The position numbers and the translations under genes were made by a program. Below are positions 17,252-26,961 of a stretch of 59,025 bases of DNA, piece by piece. Below the pieces are notes generated by a model. That model was not told the origin of the DNA. It did no database searches and saw nothing but the letters and a program-made list of their open reading frames with translations. Source of the DNA: Verrucomicrobiales bacterium (GTDB lineage: Bacteria; Verrucomicrobiota; Verrucomicrobiia; Verrucomicrobiales; SLCJ01); assembly GCA_024636835.1 (NCBI GenBank), contig JAGXGH010000107.1:1-59025 (forward strand), given 5' to 3'. Within the stretch, counting starts at the first letter, position 1, and every line of letters starts with the position of its first letter.

Positions 17252-19042
17252 ATGGATTGGAATGACTATCAAATGCTCTTCACCTTCGTCGTGCTCGGCG
17301 CGGTGTTTCTTTGTTTTGTCAAAGAATGGCTACCTACCGAGCTGACGGCATTAGCGGGGATGAGTGTATTTCTTGTCGTCGGTATTCTCGACGAGACGGA
17401 TCTTGGCAGAGTGTTTAGCAACCCCGCACCAATGACGATTGGTGCGATGTTCGTGTTGAGCGAATCGCTGACACGCACTGGTGCTATCGATTGGATCGCG
17501 CAACGATTTGAAAAGTTGGCAGGGAAATCATTGCTGAAAGCCATTGTCATTTTGGCGGTCATTGTGATGCCGCTTTCTGCGTTCTTGAACAACACACCCG
17601 TGGTGATTGTCTTCCTGCCTGTGTTGATGGCGTTCTCACGGTCGTCGGGGATCAAGCCGAGTAAAACGCTGATCCCCTTGTCATTCCTGAGTATCCTCGG
17701 AGGAACCATGACACTGATCGGGACGTCGACGAATCTCTTGGTTGCGGGTGTTGCCGTGCAGCATGGTGAACCGGCATTTGGCGTGTTTGAGATTTCCAAA
17801 CTCGGGGTAATTTATGCGGCGGTGGGGGTGGTGTATTTCCTCGTGGTTGGACGGTTTTTGTTACCCGATCGCGAAACGGTGGCGAGCTTGCTCGATGTTG
17901 AGGATACTCGACAATTTTGCAGTGCGGTGGAGATAGAGGGGGACTCACGATTGGTGGGCGAGCGGCTGATTGAACACGAGCTGTTTTCGAACAAGAAGCG
18001 CACCATCGTTTACGAGGTGATCCGTCATGGCCGGCGAGTTGAGGATATTCCCTTGGATGCATTGCTGCTGCAGGCGGGTGATGTGTTGTGGTTTCGTGCC
18101 ACCTCGAAGCAGCTTGGCGAAATCCGCGCTGCGGAAGGAGTGCGGATGTTACACGAGAAGCGCGACGACGAGGATGCTGAAGACCTTGAAGTGCAGACGG
18201 TCGAAGCGATCGTCGGGCGAAAGAACAGTCTGATTGGTCGTACGGTGAGGCAGTCGAACTTGCGCCGCCGGTTCGGAGTGGTGGTGGCAGCGTTCCATCG
18301 AAAAGGAGTGAACTTGAAAGAGGCTTATCAGGATGTGCCGATTCTGTTTGGCGATACCGTGCTGCTCGAGGGGCCTGTCAGGAATCTACAACAACTGCAG
18401 AAACAGGATGACTTTCTCAGTCTGAGTGAGGTGACGTTTAAAGTGCCAAAGCGGCGACGTGTTGTTCTGGCCTTGGCGATTATGTGCGCGGTTGTTGTTG
18501 TGGCAGGGCTTGGTGTGTTGTCGATCACATCGGCGGCTCTTGCTGGGGCCGTTTTGACGATCCTTACTCGCTGTGTTGACCTTAAAGATGCCTATCGCTC
18601 GATCGAATGGAACGTGCTTTTCCTCATCTATGGAATGCTCGGCGTGGGTCTGGCGATGGAAAAAACCGGCGGGGCGGAGTGGCTTGCTGGTGGTGTGGTA
18701 TCGACGTTGGAAGCCTTCGGTCCGCTGGCCATCCTTGCAGCGATCTATATGTTGTCGTCCTTGTTGACCGAGGCCGTCACCAATAATGCGGTGGCGATAT
18801 TGCTGACTCCAATTGTAATCGTAATAGCTGGGTCGCTGGATGTGGATCCACGACCATTTATCGTGGCAATCATGTTCGGTGCGAGCGCCAGTTTCCTTAC
18901 TCCTATCGGATATCAGACGAATACCTACGTCTACAGTGCCGGGGGATATCGTTTCAGCGATTTCCTGAAGATAGGGATTCCGTTAAACCTTGTGCTGTGG
19001 GTGGTTGCGGTGATTTTGATCCCGATTTTTTGGCCGTTTTAG
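17252..19042 (+). CDS. SLC13/DASS-type permease with two RCK-C domains
   Basis: 596 residues. Membrane helices occupy residues 5-205 and 410-596 and flank two soluble TrkA-C (RCK_C) domains at about 215-300 and 312-395 (EIEGDSRLVGERLIEHELF; VGRKNSLIGRTVRQSNLR). This fits the SLC13 family of Na+-coupled anion carriers (dicarboxylate, sulfate and others). The sequence blocks LNNTPVVIVFLPV and TNNAVAILLTPI match the two repeated substrate-binding SNT-like motifs. The substrate cannot be named. I start at the ATG at 17252; the reading frame runs upstream into the repeat array, and an ATG at 17228 is possible. Confidence 0.85.
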   Translation: MDWNDYQMLFTFVVLGAVFLCFVKEWLPTELTALAGMSVFLVVGILDETDLGRVFSNPAPMTIGAMFVLSESLTRTGAIDWIAQRFEKLAGKSLLKAIVILAVIVMPLSAFLNNTPVVIVFLPVLMAFSRSSGIKPSKTLIPLSFLSILGGTMTLIGTSTNLLVAGVAVQHGEPAFGVFEISKLGVIYAAVGVVYFLVVGRFLLPDRETVASLLDVEDTRQFCSAVEIEGDSRLVGERLIEHELFSNKKRTIVYEVIRHGRRVEDIPLDALLLQAGDVLWFRATSKQLGEIRAAEGVRMLHEKRDDEDAEDLEVQTVEAIVGRKNSLIGRTVRQSNLRRRFGVVVAAFHRKGVNLKEAYQDVPILFGDTVLLEGPVRNLQQLQKQDDFLSLSEVTFKVPKRRRVVLALAIMCAVVVVAGLGVLSITSAALAGAVLTILTRCVDLKDAYRSIEWNVLFLIYGMLGVGLAMEKTGGAEWLAGGVVSTLEAFGPLAILAAIYMLSSLLTEAVTNNAVAILLTPIVIVIAGSLDVDPRPFIVAIMFGASASFLTPIGYQTNTYVYSAGGYRFSDFLKIGIPLNLVLWVVAVILIPIFWPF

Positions 19043-19086
19043 AGAACGGCAGGGGGACTGGCACGTGCATTGCTATGTAGTATGGA

Positions 19087-21258
19087 GTGTGCCCTCAAGC
19101 TTTGATAGATCCTTCTCTTGATGCCTGTGATCTGGTTGATCCGTTCATTGGTTGCAGGGCTTGCGACCTCCCGGTTCCGCATGGAGTCGCTGGTCGTTGG
19201 TGGACCGCCAAGCCGCCGATTGGAAACACTCATCCAGGAGCTACCCTGCCGTTTGGCATGGTGTCGGTTTGTGCCTATTCGGGAGGCTACGTTACGGGCT
19301 ATGGCCAATACGCGGTGTCCTTGGATGGCACGCCTCCGCAAGAGTTATTCCCCGTTCATGGTGCATTGGGATTGGCTCATTTCCAGCAGAGTGGAACGGG
19401 GAGGATACGGGTTTACTACAATTATCTTCTAACGACCCCATTGCTTAGCGATGAGTTGGACCAGCGATATGATGTGCAGACACTCGTCGATGAGACGGCG
19501 TCTCCCGGAGTTTACTCAGGGCGGTTTTTAGAGCGTGATGTGCGCTTTTCTGCGGTGGCTTCGACAAGAGGTGTGAGGCATCGCTACACGTTCCCTGCTG
19601 AATCTCAACCGACCGTGGTCGTCGATGTTTCTGCCGGTGGATTATTGATCGATACCATGTCGACCTACCCGCAAGGAGGGTCGATGAAGATCGAGTCGCC
19701 GGAGAGAGTCAGCGGAACGGTAATAATGGAAGGCGTCCCGCTGCACTTTACCTGCCATTGCAAAGGTGGTGTGGCGAGCTTGTGGCAGGATGATAAAGTG
19801 CTCGAGGGCGAGGCCGAGTTCAATCTGGGACTGGATAAACTAAAGTTCCAACCTTCGTTTGGTTATGTCTTCACTGCTTCGTCGCCGGAGATGGAGTTGG
19901 ATTTCGCGTTCTCGCTTCAGTGTGAGGATAGAGCGAGTACAGTGGCAGATGCTTTGGGTGCCAAGTCCTTTGGTGATATCGAGGGCGAAGCTCGGTCGGT
20001 TTGGGATGAGGTGTTTTCGAAAGTTTCGGTGAGTGGTGGCAGCGATGCTGATCGCCAGGTGTTTTATACCGCTTTATACAGGAGTTCGATAAAGCCGGCG
20101 GATTTCAAAAATGAAAACCCATTCCGACATCAGGACGGGCCGTTCTTTTTTGATCTATCCACCCTTTGGGATCTTTATAAAACGCACCTCCCATTGACCA
20201 TGACGCTATGGCCGGAGAGGGGGGCGGACTTTGTGGAATTCCTTTGTGAGGTGGCGAAGCGCGAAGGTGGGTTTCCGGTGAGCTACTTGATGGATAGTAG
20301 TCCGGATCGTTTCACCAAACAGGCGACGGGTCTATGTCACTTGATAATGGAAGACGCCCGGCTTCGAGGGATAGATGCAGATTGGGATGCGATTCTGAAG
20401 TTGCTTTGGAAGACCAGCCGAAGTGGCAAAGGGAGGAAGGGGAAGTTTGGTGAATACGAGCGATCCAAGGTCGTCGCGCCTCTGTCGCATACCCTGGACA
20501 TTGCTGATGCACATTTTTGTATGGCACGGATGGCTCGCTCCAGCGGTGAACAAATCATCCACGATAAAGCGGCAGAGCTGTCCCGCTATTGGGTGAACGC
20601 TTTTGACCCTGCGACTGGCTTGCTGAAGGAAGGTTCCACCTACTACGAGGGTGAAAATTGGAACTATTCGTTCCGCTTCGTTCACGATATGCCTGAACGA
20701 ATTGCGATAGCTGGCGGGACTGAGAAGTTCGTTGCGCTGTTGGATTTGTTCTTTGGTTTTACAGAACCGGCTGCCGGACAGCGAGTGTTTCATTTTGAGG
20801 GATTAAACAACGAGCCGGATATGGAAGCTCCTTATGCGTATATCTACGCTGGTCGTCATGATCGAACGGCTGAGATTGTGCAATTGGTGATGAGGAAGCG
20901 ATTCGGTATCGGGCGTGGTGGGCTTCCTGGGAATGAAGACTCCGGTGCGCTATCTTCATGGTTCGTATGGAGTGCCTTTGGATTGTTTCCAGTCACGGCT
21001 CAGCCGATCATGTTGATTGGCAGTCCGCTGTTTGAGAGCGCGACGATGAATGTAGGCAAGGGTCAATTCAAGATTTCAGCACCTGACCCCGATCCCCAGA
21101 AGCCATTTATTGCGTCTGCTGCTCTGAATGGGAAACCTCTCCATCGCGCATGGCTGAAGCTTGAGGAATTTACAGCTGGCGGGCATTTGGAACTCGAGAG
21201 ATCCGCCGCGCCGACTGACTTCGGTAGCACTTACTTGCCGCCCAATTTTGCCCCATAA
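19087..21258 (+). CDS. GH92 family alpha-mannosidase, apparently without signal peptide
   Basis: 723 residues with the GH92 pattern: VDPFIG near residue 16, GNTHPGATLPFGMVSV near 53, LAHFQQSGTG near 96, HFEGLNNEPDMEAPY near 570 and GLPGNEDSG at 612-618 followed by SSWFVWSAFGLFPV. GH92 enzymes are calcium-dependent exo-alpha-mannosidases acting on alpha-1,2/1,3/1,4/1,6 linkages. The usual GNDD acidic pair reads GNED here. The start is a GTG at 19087. No signal sequence is visible, although most GH92 enzymes are exported, so it may be cytoplasmic or the start may be wrong. The GT4 gene follows after 21 bases and is probably co-transcribed. Confidence 0.88.
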   Translation: MCPQALIDPSLDACDLVDPFIGCRACDLPVPHGVAGRWWTAKPPIGNTHPGATLPFGMVSVCAYSGGYVTGYGQYAVSLDGTPPQELFPVHGALGLAHFQQSGTGRIRVYYNYLLTTPLLSDELDQRYDVQTLVDETASPGVYSGRFLERDVRFSAVASTRGVRHRYTFPAESQPTVVVDVSAGGLLIDTMSTYPQGGSMKIESPERVSGTVIMEGVPLHFTCHCKGGVASLWQDDKVLEGEAEFNLGLDKLKFQPSFGYVFTASSPEMELDFAFSLQCEDRASTVADALGAKSFGDIEGEARSVWDEVFSKVSVSGGSDADRQVFYTALYRSSIKPADFKNENPFRHQDGPFFFDLSTLWDLYKTHLPLTMTLWPERGADFVEFLCEVAKREGGFPVSYLMDSSPDRFTKQATGLCHLIMEDARLRGIDADWDAILKLLWKTSRSGKGRKGKFGEYERSKVVAPLSHTLDIADAHFCMARMARSSGEQIIHDKAAELSRYWVNAFDPATGLLKEGSTYYEGENWNYSFRFVHDMPERIAIAGGTEKFVALLDLFFGFTEPAAGQRVFHFEGLNNEPDMEAPYAYIYAGRHDRTAEIVQLVMRKRFGIGRGGLPGNEDSGALSSWFVWSAFGLFPVTAQPIMLIGSPLFESATMNVGKGQFKISAPDPDPQKPFIASAALNGKPLHRAWLKLEEFTAGGHLELERSAAPTDFGSTYLPPNFAP

Positions 21259-21279
21259 AAACCCCCATCCCATTCATTG

Positions 21280-22572
21280 ATGAAAAATACACAAGCAATT
21301 GATAACCTGATCATTCTCGTTCGCGCTGATCCTATTATTTGCGGACATTCCACAGAGGCGAGAAATCTTGCCGAAGCAGCAATCTCGGCTGGTGTGCAAG
21401 ACGTGCACATTGTGAGTTACCCGTTGGATATTCTGGAGCAAAGTGGTTTGCCGCTGAAACCTGTCGAAAGCATATCGAAATATTCCCATGGGATTCACAT
21501 AAATCGTCCTGAGCCCATTGGAAATTACAAGGTTCTCGATGGCCGTGTTTCCATGGGGATCAGCGGATGTATTGTGGATTTGCTGCATTCTTTGAATGGC
21601 ACGACGATGGTGATGGATCTCTACCTCGTGCCACATGGATTTATGGCAATGGAGGCGGTGCGTAGTTTTGATGTTTGTGGCAAAACGGTCGACGTCGTTA
21701 CTGTAGGCGAGGCCGTCGGTTCGGATATCACCAATGTGGTCGGCAATGCCCTCGTTGAGGGTCGAGTGGGTGCAGCCCAGCTGGTGCTCTCCAATTTTCT
21801 CTCACACGACCTTCCTGTGGCGGTTAGTCAGTTCACCAAAGATCTGATCGTCGAGGCTGGCGAGAAGGTGGACGAAGTCATGGGAACGGCATTCGCCCAA
21901 CGCTTGTCCGATGAGGTGAAAATCAGCTATCCAGCGATTGATGCGGAAAGCTATCTCGCGATCGAGGAAAACCCTGACGAACTCTATGAACTTCTCAAGA
22001 GGCGTGGCTTGAGCAAGGATGGTTATGTGATGTTTCTCTCACGTATCGCGCCAGCCAAGGGTGTTGATGATCTGCTGAATGCCTGGGAGGGGTGTCGCTT
22101 TCGTGGCGATAAAGAATTGATCATCTGTGGAAATGGCCCCGCGAAAGACGATATTGCCATGCGGGCAGCGGATTTGGGCGATGTGCGTGTTCTCGATGAC
22201 GTTTCCGATTTGGAAAAGGGCGCTCTCATGCACGGGTGTGCGGCCTGGTGTTTGCCAAGCAAGCCAAAGACCGAATTTGTGGAAACCTTTGGCATCGCCG
22301 TTGCCGAGAAAATGTTGGCCGGAGGTTTGGGACCGGTAATTACCACACGCACCGGCGGCATCCCTGAGGCATCCGGCGGCCATTGTCTCGAGCATAAAGC
22401 TGGTGATGTGAATGAGCTCCGTGCCTGTTTGGACAAGGCCTGTGAAATGACCGAACCCGAACGTCGTGCGCTAAGTCAGAAAGCGAGGGAGTTTGCCCTT
22501 CAGTTCGATCGTAACCGTATCTTTGCACGATTAATCTCATCACTAAGTGATAAAATTGCTCAGGCCGTTTAG
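21280..22572 (+). CDS. Glycosyltransferase family 4
   Basis: 430 residues, GT-B fold. The C-terminal nucleotide-sugar domain shows FLSRIAPAKGVDDLLNAW near residue 250, ICGNGPAKDDI near 286 and the E-x7-E motif ETFGIAVAEKM near 328. Retaining GT4 enzymes transfer sugars from nucleotide donors; acceptor and sugar cannot be read. The ATG at 21280 directly follows a TTG at 21277. Pairing with a mannosidase suggests handling of a mannosyl compound, for instance a compatible solute or glycan, but this is inference only. Its stop overlaps the end of the alkB reading frame (opposite strand) by 4 bases. Confidence 0.85.
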   Translation: MKNTQAIDNLIILVRADPIICGHSTEARNLAEAAISAGVQDVHIVSYPLDILEQSGLPLKPVESISKYSHGIHINRPEPIGNYKVLDGRVSMGISGCIVDLLHSLNGTTMVMDLYLVPHGFMAMEAVRSFDVCGKTVDVVTVGEAVGSDITNVVGNALVEGRVGAAQLVLSNFLSHDLPVAVSQFTKDLIVEAGEKVDEVMGTAFAQRLSDEVKISYPAIDAESYLAIEENPDELYELLKRRGLSKDGYVMFLSRIAPAKGVDDLLNAWEGCRFRGDKELIICGNGPAKDDIAMRAADLGDVRVLDDVSDLEKGALMHGCAAWCLPSKPKTEFVETFGIAVAEKMLAGGLGPVITTRTGGIPEASGGHCLEHKAGDVNELRACLDKACEMTEPERRALSQKAREFALQFDRNRIFARLISSLSDKIAQAV

Positions 22573-23183
22573 CCTTGATCGACGATCGTGCGAAAGGTGA
22601 GGTTGATCCTTGGTGTTGTGATTTTCATGGCCTTGGGAATACTATGTAGCCAGTAGGTCTGGGTCGCTCCCTTCATCACGAGGAGACTTCCGTGTTCAAG
22701 GATGATCTGGACTTTCTCTTACGTGGCTTTGTGTTTGAAGAGAAATCGCCGCTCGGCACCGAAACTGAGGGAAGCGATAGATGTGTTGCGACCAAGAGAT
22801 TTTTCGTCATCGCTGTGCCACGCCATTCCCTGACTGCCGTTCTCGTAGAAATTGAGTAGACAGGAGTTGTATTGCTGTCCTGCGAGCTGCTCGACAGTGG
22901 ATTTGAGTTCACGCAGTTCATCTGTCCAGGGAAGTGCACGTTTGGTTGAGCCAGAATAGGTGTAGGAAAATGTCGAGTCACCATACCAAGCGACTTTGCG
23001 TGCGGTGACGATCTGTTTTCCGAAGATCACGGATTCGTCATGCTTCCACGGAATGTCACTGAGCAGTTTGTCGCGAAAACGATCTGCCTCTGTAGGTAGC
23101 ATTACAGGGCCGTGGTAGTTCACGACACCATCGGTGGGAAGTAGGTTGTCGTCGGCGCGAGGTGGGAAGAGATCGCTCATCAT
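22569..23183 (-). pseudogene. alkB: alkB-like 2-oxoglutarate dioxygenase with in-frame stop
   Basis: AlkB enzymes oxidatively demethylate 1-methyladenine and 3-methylcytosine in DNA. The frame opens with ATG at 23183 and reads through YNSCLLNFYENGSQGMAWHSDD (H and D iron ligands, given in two parts: YNSCLLNFYENG and MAWHSDD) to FGAERRFLFKHKAT, where a TAA at 22719-22721 interrupts it. Beyond the stop the same frame continues for 49 codons with the expected AlkB end: LEHGSLLVMKGATQTYWLHS (last iron H) and TTPRINLTFRTIV (the RxNxTFR 2-oxoglutarate motif). The first 154 residues alone lack the second histidine and arginines, so the truncated product should be inactive. One base change (TAA from AAA, CAA or GAA) explains it. 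Confidence 0.88.
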
Positions 23184-23343
23184 TTTTAATACGGGCGAAT
23201 GTCGCGGGTGGTGTGGTTTAAATAGTGAGCTTTGCTCGGGGTGGTGATGCCCTCCGACACGAACGGCCTACAGGAGATACGGCGGTCGATGCGTATGGCC
23301 TAGTGTGATGTGGCTACGTCATGAGGTGTTTGGATTTGGGCAC

Positions 23344-23379
23344 TAAAAATGCCCGTGAACGCTAGGCGCTCACGGGCAT
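23344..23379 (-). terminator. Rho-independent terminator of the RRM gene
   Basis: On the minus strand ATGCCCGTGAGCGC, loop CTA, GCGTTCACGGGCAT forms a 14-bp stem with one wobble, followed by TTTTT. It begins 25 bases after the stop of the RNA-binding protein gene. Confidence 0.9.
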
Positions 23380-23403
23380 AAAGTTGTTTTGGGATGGGAT
23401 CGC

Positions 23404-23793
23404 TTACCAGCGGTCGCCGCCACCGCCACCACGACGGTCGCCACCACCACCGCCACCACGGCGGTCGCCGCCGCCACCACCGCCACGGCGGTCGCCGCCG
23501 CGTCCACCACCACCGCCGCCGCCGCCACCATAGGATGGGCGATCTTCACGTGGTCGTGCTTCGTTAACGGTAAGGTTACGGCCGAGGAATTCGTTGCCGT
23601 CGAGAGCTTCGATTGCCTTGTCCATCTCCGCTTTATCGGACATGGTGACAAAGGCGAAACCGCGTGGGCGGCCTGGCTCGCGGTCCATCACAAGGTGGAC
23701 GTCTGTGACTTCGCCGAATTGGGCGAAGAGTTCATTGATATCCTGTTCGCCTGCGTCGAACGACAGGTTGCCTACATACATTTTGCTATTCAT
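23404..23793 (-). CDS. Glycine-rich RNA-binding protein, single RRM
   Basis: 129 residues. An RRM domain (residues 1-80) shows RNP2 MYVGNLS and RNP1 [10 protein letters not shown]-terminal tail of about 45 residues follows, made of [13 protein letters not shown] repeats ending in GGDRW. Bacterial proteins of this type bind single-stranded RNA and are often cold-induced RNA chaperones; the role here is inferred. The gene is preceded by about 180 bases of leader with small hairpins (CCCGA-TTC-TCGGG; TGCG-AAA-GCGCA), which would suit temperature-dependent regulation but does not prove it. It has its own strong terminator, so it is monocistronic. Confidence 0.93.
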   Translation of the reverse strand: MNSKMYVGNLSFDAGEQDINELFAQFGEVTDVHLVMDREPGRPRGFAFVTMSDKAEMDKAIEALDGNEFLGRNLTVNEARPREDRPSYGGGGGGGGGRGGDRRGGGGGGDRRGGGGGGDRRGGGGGDRW

Positions 23794-23973
23794 GGTGTTT
23801 TAATGTCGTGCCGTCTGTCTGCGCTTTCGCAGTCCGGGCCCCGAGAATCGGGTTTAAGTTCACCACTAAATACTAAGACCTACCTGATGACCTACCTTGT
23901 CTGAATCACTACAGAGCTTGAGAGCTCGATGCCACAGTGTCATCCCATTTTCAATAAAACGCAAGTCCTGTTC

Positions 23974-26451
23974 TCAGTTCTTGTTTTTAGTGTCATCCGC
24001 GGGGCTGGTGCCGCCCATTCCTTTGAGCCGTTCTTTGTGAAGAAACAGCCACCATACGGGTAGGAAGTAGATGGCAAAAACCATGATTAATAGGATGCCG
24101 ACGGCGCACACGCGACCGAGACTTGCGATACCCATGTTGCCAGCCATGGCGAGTGATCCAAATCCTGCGGCGGTGGAAAGTGCGCAGAATAGCAGTGCTT
24201 TGCGGATGCCTTTCCGAATAGTCGGCATGTGGCCACCGCTGCGCCGTAGCGAGAAAATCATGTGGATAATGTAGTCGAGCCCTGTGCCGAAAAGCAGTGG
24301 GATTGAACACAGGTTGATGAAGTTCCACCGCAGGCCAAGGAGGCGCATCATGGCGAGTAATGTAATGCCGCTGAGCACCATCAGACCAAGGGCGAGGACA
24401 ATATCCCGCCAATCACGAAATACGATGATGAGCATGATCAACATGACCACGGCGAGCGGGGTGAAGATACGCTTGAAGTCCTGGCCAACCACGCGAAGCA
24501 CGGCGGGTCCAACGGGTTCCCACCCGGCGAGATAACCACCCTGTCCCTGCACCTTGTCCGCCCAGGAGAAATCCAGTGCGAGATAGCGGTCGCGGTCTGC
24601 GGCTTCGATCCACCCCAGCAGGGCGGTCTGGTTGTCACCGTAAACGGCAAATACACGGTCGAGTCCGCTGCGGTTCATCATGCCGCCAGTCTTGAACCCT
24701 TCAGGACGGAAGTTGAGCATCGTGTCCCATCCTTTGAAGATCGCTTCGACGAGGGCGATGGGTTCTTCCTCGAAAAGTTCGGTGTCGCGGAGCTTGCCAA
24801 TCACGCGGTCGCGTTGGGCAAGGATTTCTCGGATGCGATCCACTTGTTCTCCGGCGAGAAAGTAGTTTGAGACATCGTCGGAAGCGGTGGCTGCGGCGAT
24901 CCCATCCCGAGCGATTTGGCGATTTTTCCACAGATCATCTGCGGAGTTACCACTGACTACGTAGGCGATTTTTGGAGCATTGTCTGGCGAGAGTTCTGAG
25001 CGCATTTCCTCAAAGGCGTCGAGGGCCTCGCTATGGCGTGGGCGTAACACACGGAAGTCTCTATCGATACCGGGCATTTCGGCGATGATGACAATTAAAG
25101 CGGCGAAGGCGACGAGAGGTGTTGCCCACAAACGGCTTTTTCCGCCGGTGCGAACGTGGCGCCATGGGCTGGCGGTTTTCGTCCGCCCGGGTTTGAGCTT
25201 CGAGCAGATGTAGGCGAATCCACCGAGCATGACGGTGGTGCTGATGAGGATTCCAAGACCGACGAGATCGCCGAGCTGCGCGATGCCGGGGATGCGGCTG
25301 AAGTTGAGGGAAAAGAATACCGCAGTTGTGGTGGCGGCGGCCCATAGGACGCTCGGGCCGACGCCTTTCCAGAGTTCGGTCACGCCATCCTCGCTGCGCT
25401 CGGTCAAGCTCTCTCCGTAAATGACCATGCCATAGTCGACAGCGAGTCCCAGAAGGATGGCGGCGAACCCGACACTGAGCACGTTCATTGAAGAGAAGAG
25501 CCAGCCGGCAAATCCGATAGTGATGAAGAACACCGCGACCAGCGCGAGCATCAGCCATGCAAGTGCTCTCATCCGCCGTTGGATAACCGCGAACAGAATC
25601 ATAATAAGGATCAAGGTAGTGACCACGGATTGTCCGAGATCGCGCTTCATTCCTCCGAGTGTTTCTTTCATGTATCGGGGCTCGCCTGTCAGTTTTACCT
25701 TGGTTGGGTAAGCGCCGCTCGCGGTGCGGGATTGAGTCCATTCGTCGACGAGTGCAGTGACATTATCGAGCCAAGCGACGGCTTGATCTCCGCTGATGCG
25801 TGACTCCGGTGAGCGAATGCCAAGCACTCGATAGCGACCGTCTTTGGAGGTGTTCGGTCCGATACCTATTGCCTCGTTACCTTCTTTTTTTGGTAGAATA
25901 TCCAGAAACCCAAGTGGATCGGCTTGGAGTTTTAGTGCGTCTTCGACTTCGCCGAACTGGAGAGTTTCCATCACTTCGTCGATGCGCTTCGTGAGTCCTT
26001 TGTCGCTAAAGCGCTCTTCAAGGGTGCGGAGCTTTTCATCGCTACCGTTGAGCCAAGCGAAGGCGATGAGGGCGGCTCCGGCGTCGCGCACTTCGGGTGC
26101 TAGATCGAGGACTTTTCCGTCGGCGAGCTCGCGGATTAACAATTCAGGGTCATTGACTGCGGCGACGACTTCTGGGTGGGAGAGTAAGTGTGCACGGAGC
26201 TCCCTTGATGCTTCGCTGGCTTTCTCGGGAGTTGATGCGCGGATCGTGAGAAGGATTTCCTCACGTTTGCCGAAAGCCGAGCGGAAGAGTGTCAGTCCTT
26301 GGACTTCGGGAATGTCCATGGGAAGGATGCTGCCGCCGTCGCCGTCGAGTTTAATCTTGGTGACGCCAATACCCGCCACCACGAGCATGGTGATGAAAAT
26401 GAGAAGGGCCGAAATGAATGGGATGCGGCTCGTGGATCTGGACGAAGGCAT
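23974..26451 (-). CDS. RND/MMPL-family exporter (HpnN-like)
   Basis: 825 residues from the ATG at 26451. The two-fold RND layout is clear. It has one N-terminal helix (residues 9-30), a large periplasmic loop, and a five-helix bundle with LLGLAVDYGMVIYGE. Then come a second helix, a second loop, and a second bundle with LLFGTGLDYIIHMIFSLRR. The conserved Asp in each bundle and the size fit the MMPL/hopanoid-transporter (HpnN) branch, which exports lipids; a lipid substrate is a family-based inference. No membrane-fusion partner is next to it. The downstream RRM gene has its own leader. Confidence 0.85.
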   Translation of the reverse strand: MPSSRSTSRIPFISALLIFITMLVVAGIGVTKIKLDGDGGSILPMDIPEVQGLTLFRSAFGKREEILLTIRASTPEKASEASRELRAHLLSHPEVVAAVNDPELLIRELADGKVLDLAPEVRDAGAALIAFAWLNGSDEKLRTLEERFSDKGLTKRIDEVMETLQFGEVEDALKLQADPLGFLDILPKKEGNEAIGIGPNTSKDGRYRVLGIRSPESRISGDQAVAWLDNVTALVDEWTQSRTASGAYPTKVKLTGEPRYMKETLGGMKRDLGQSVVTTLILIMILFAVIQRRMRALAWLMLALVAVFFITIGFAGWLFSSMNVLSVGFAAILLGLAVDYGMVIYGESLTERSEDGVTELWKGVGPSVLWAAATTTAVFFSLNFSRIPGIAQLGDLVGLGILISTTVMLGGFAYICSKLKPGRTKTASPWRHVRTGGKSRLWATPLVAFAALIVIIAEMPGIDRDFRVLRPRHSEALDAFEEMRSELSPDNAPKIAYVVSGNSADDLWKNRQIARDGIAAATASDDVSNYFLAGEQVDRIREILAQRDRVIGKLRDTELFEEEPIALVEAIFKGWDTMLNFRPEGFKTGGMMNRSGLDRVFAVYGDNQTALLGWIEAADRDRYLALDFSWADKVQGQGGYLAGWEPVGPAVLRVVGQDFKRIFTPLAVVMLIMLIIVFRDWRDIVLALGLMVLSGITLLAMMRLLGLRWNFINLCSIPLLFGTGLDYIIHMIFSLRRSGGHMPTIRKGIRKALLFCALSTAAGFGSLAMAGNMGIASLGRVCAVGILLIMVFAIYFLPVWWLFLHKERLKGMGGTSPADDTKNKN

Positions 26452-26566
26452 GGGCGGAGTGCAATTAACCTGCAGACCATAGCTCAAGTTAGTCTACAGT
26501 GCGATGAAGAACAGTTACCCCTTTCACGTGAGTAAATTTTTCTCTGTCGGCCTGCGCTTTTGGACA

Positions 26567-26590
26567 GTGGCTACTTTGGTGACAAAGTGG
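26567..26590 (+). repeat. Single REP arm, family A-like
   Basis: GTGG immediately precedes CTACTTTG-GTGA-CAAAGTGG, an 8-bp stem with one G.U pair, the same layout as the right arm of the family A pairs but with GTGG in place of GTAG and changed stem bases. The compensated stem change supports selection for pairing. Confidence 0.6.
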
Positions 26591-26739
26591 ATGGGTGATG
26601 TGGCCAGAGGAGAAAGCTTGCACGTGTTTGACGACGATCAGAGACGAATAACTACATGCCTAGCCTCTAGCACAGCCCCCAGTTAAGAAAATAGAACGCC
26701 CGTAGCATTAGCTGGTGGTGTCTGAAATCGGGATTGGAG

Positions 26740-26840
26740 ATTTGGCAAATCCCTTTGGGTCGCGTACAAGGGGAGCGCCCCACGCGATCGGGTGACGATG
26801 AAGGAAAGTTACTGGCGAGGTGGAATACGCGACACTCTGG
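26740..26840. repeat. Interspersed repeat family B, diverged copy
   Basis: GGTCGCGT...GGGGAGCGCCCC...ACGCGATCGGGTGACG then ATGAAGGAAAGTTAC match the core of family B (complete at 35076-35176). Ends are degraded. The 26452-26961 gap contains this copy and two family A arms, and I see no gene in it. Confidence 0.65.
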
Positions 26841-26880
26841 GTGCGTCGGGGATTTTTGTGTATTTCGGACGCCGCCCCCG

Positions 26881-26904
26881 CCACGTTTTCCCAAACGTAG
26901 CTAC
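26881..26904 (-). repeat. REP arm, family A, inverted orientation
   Basis: On the minus strand GTAG-CTACGTTT-GGGA-AAACGTGG, with the same stem as the right arm of the array at 16778 but loop GGGA instead of GTGA. The opposite arm is degraded. Confidence 0.75.
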
Positions 26905-26961
26905 TTTTGGTGAGTGAAATCTCAGGGCGAAAAACGGGGCGCGACCGCCCTCTTGGTCAGC

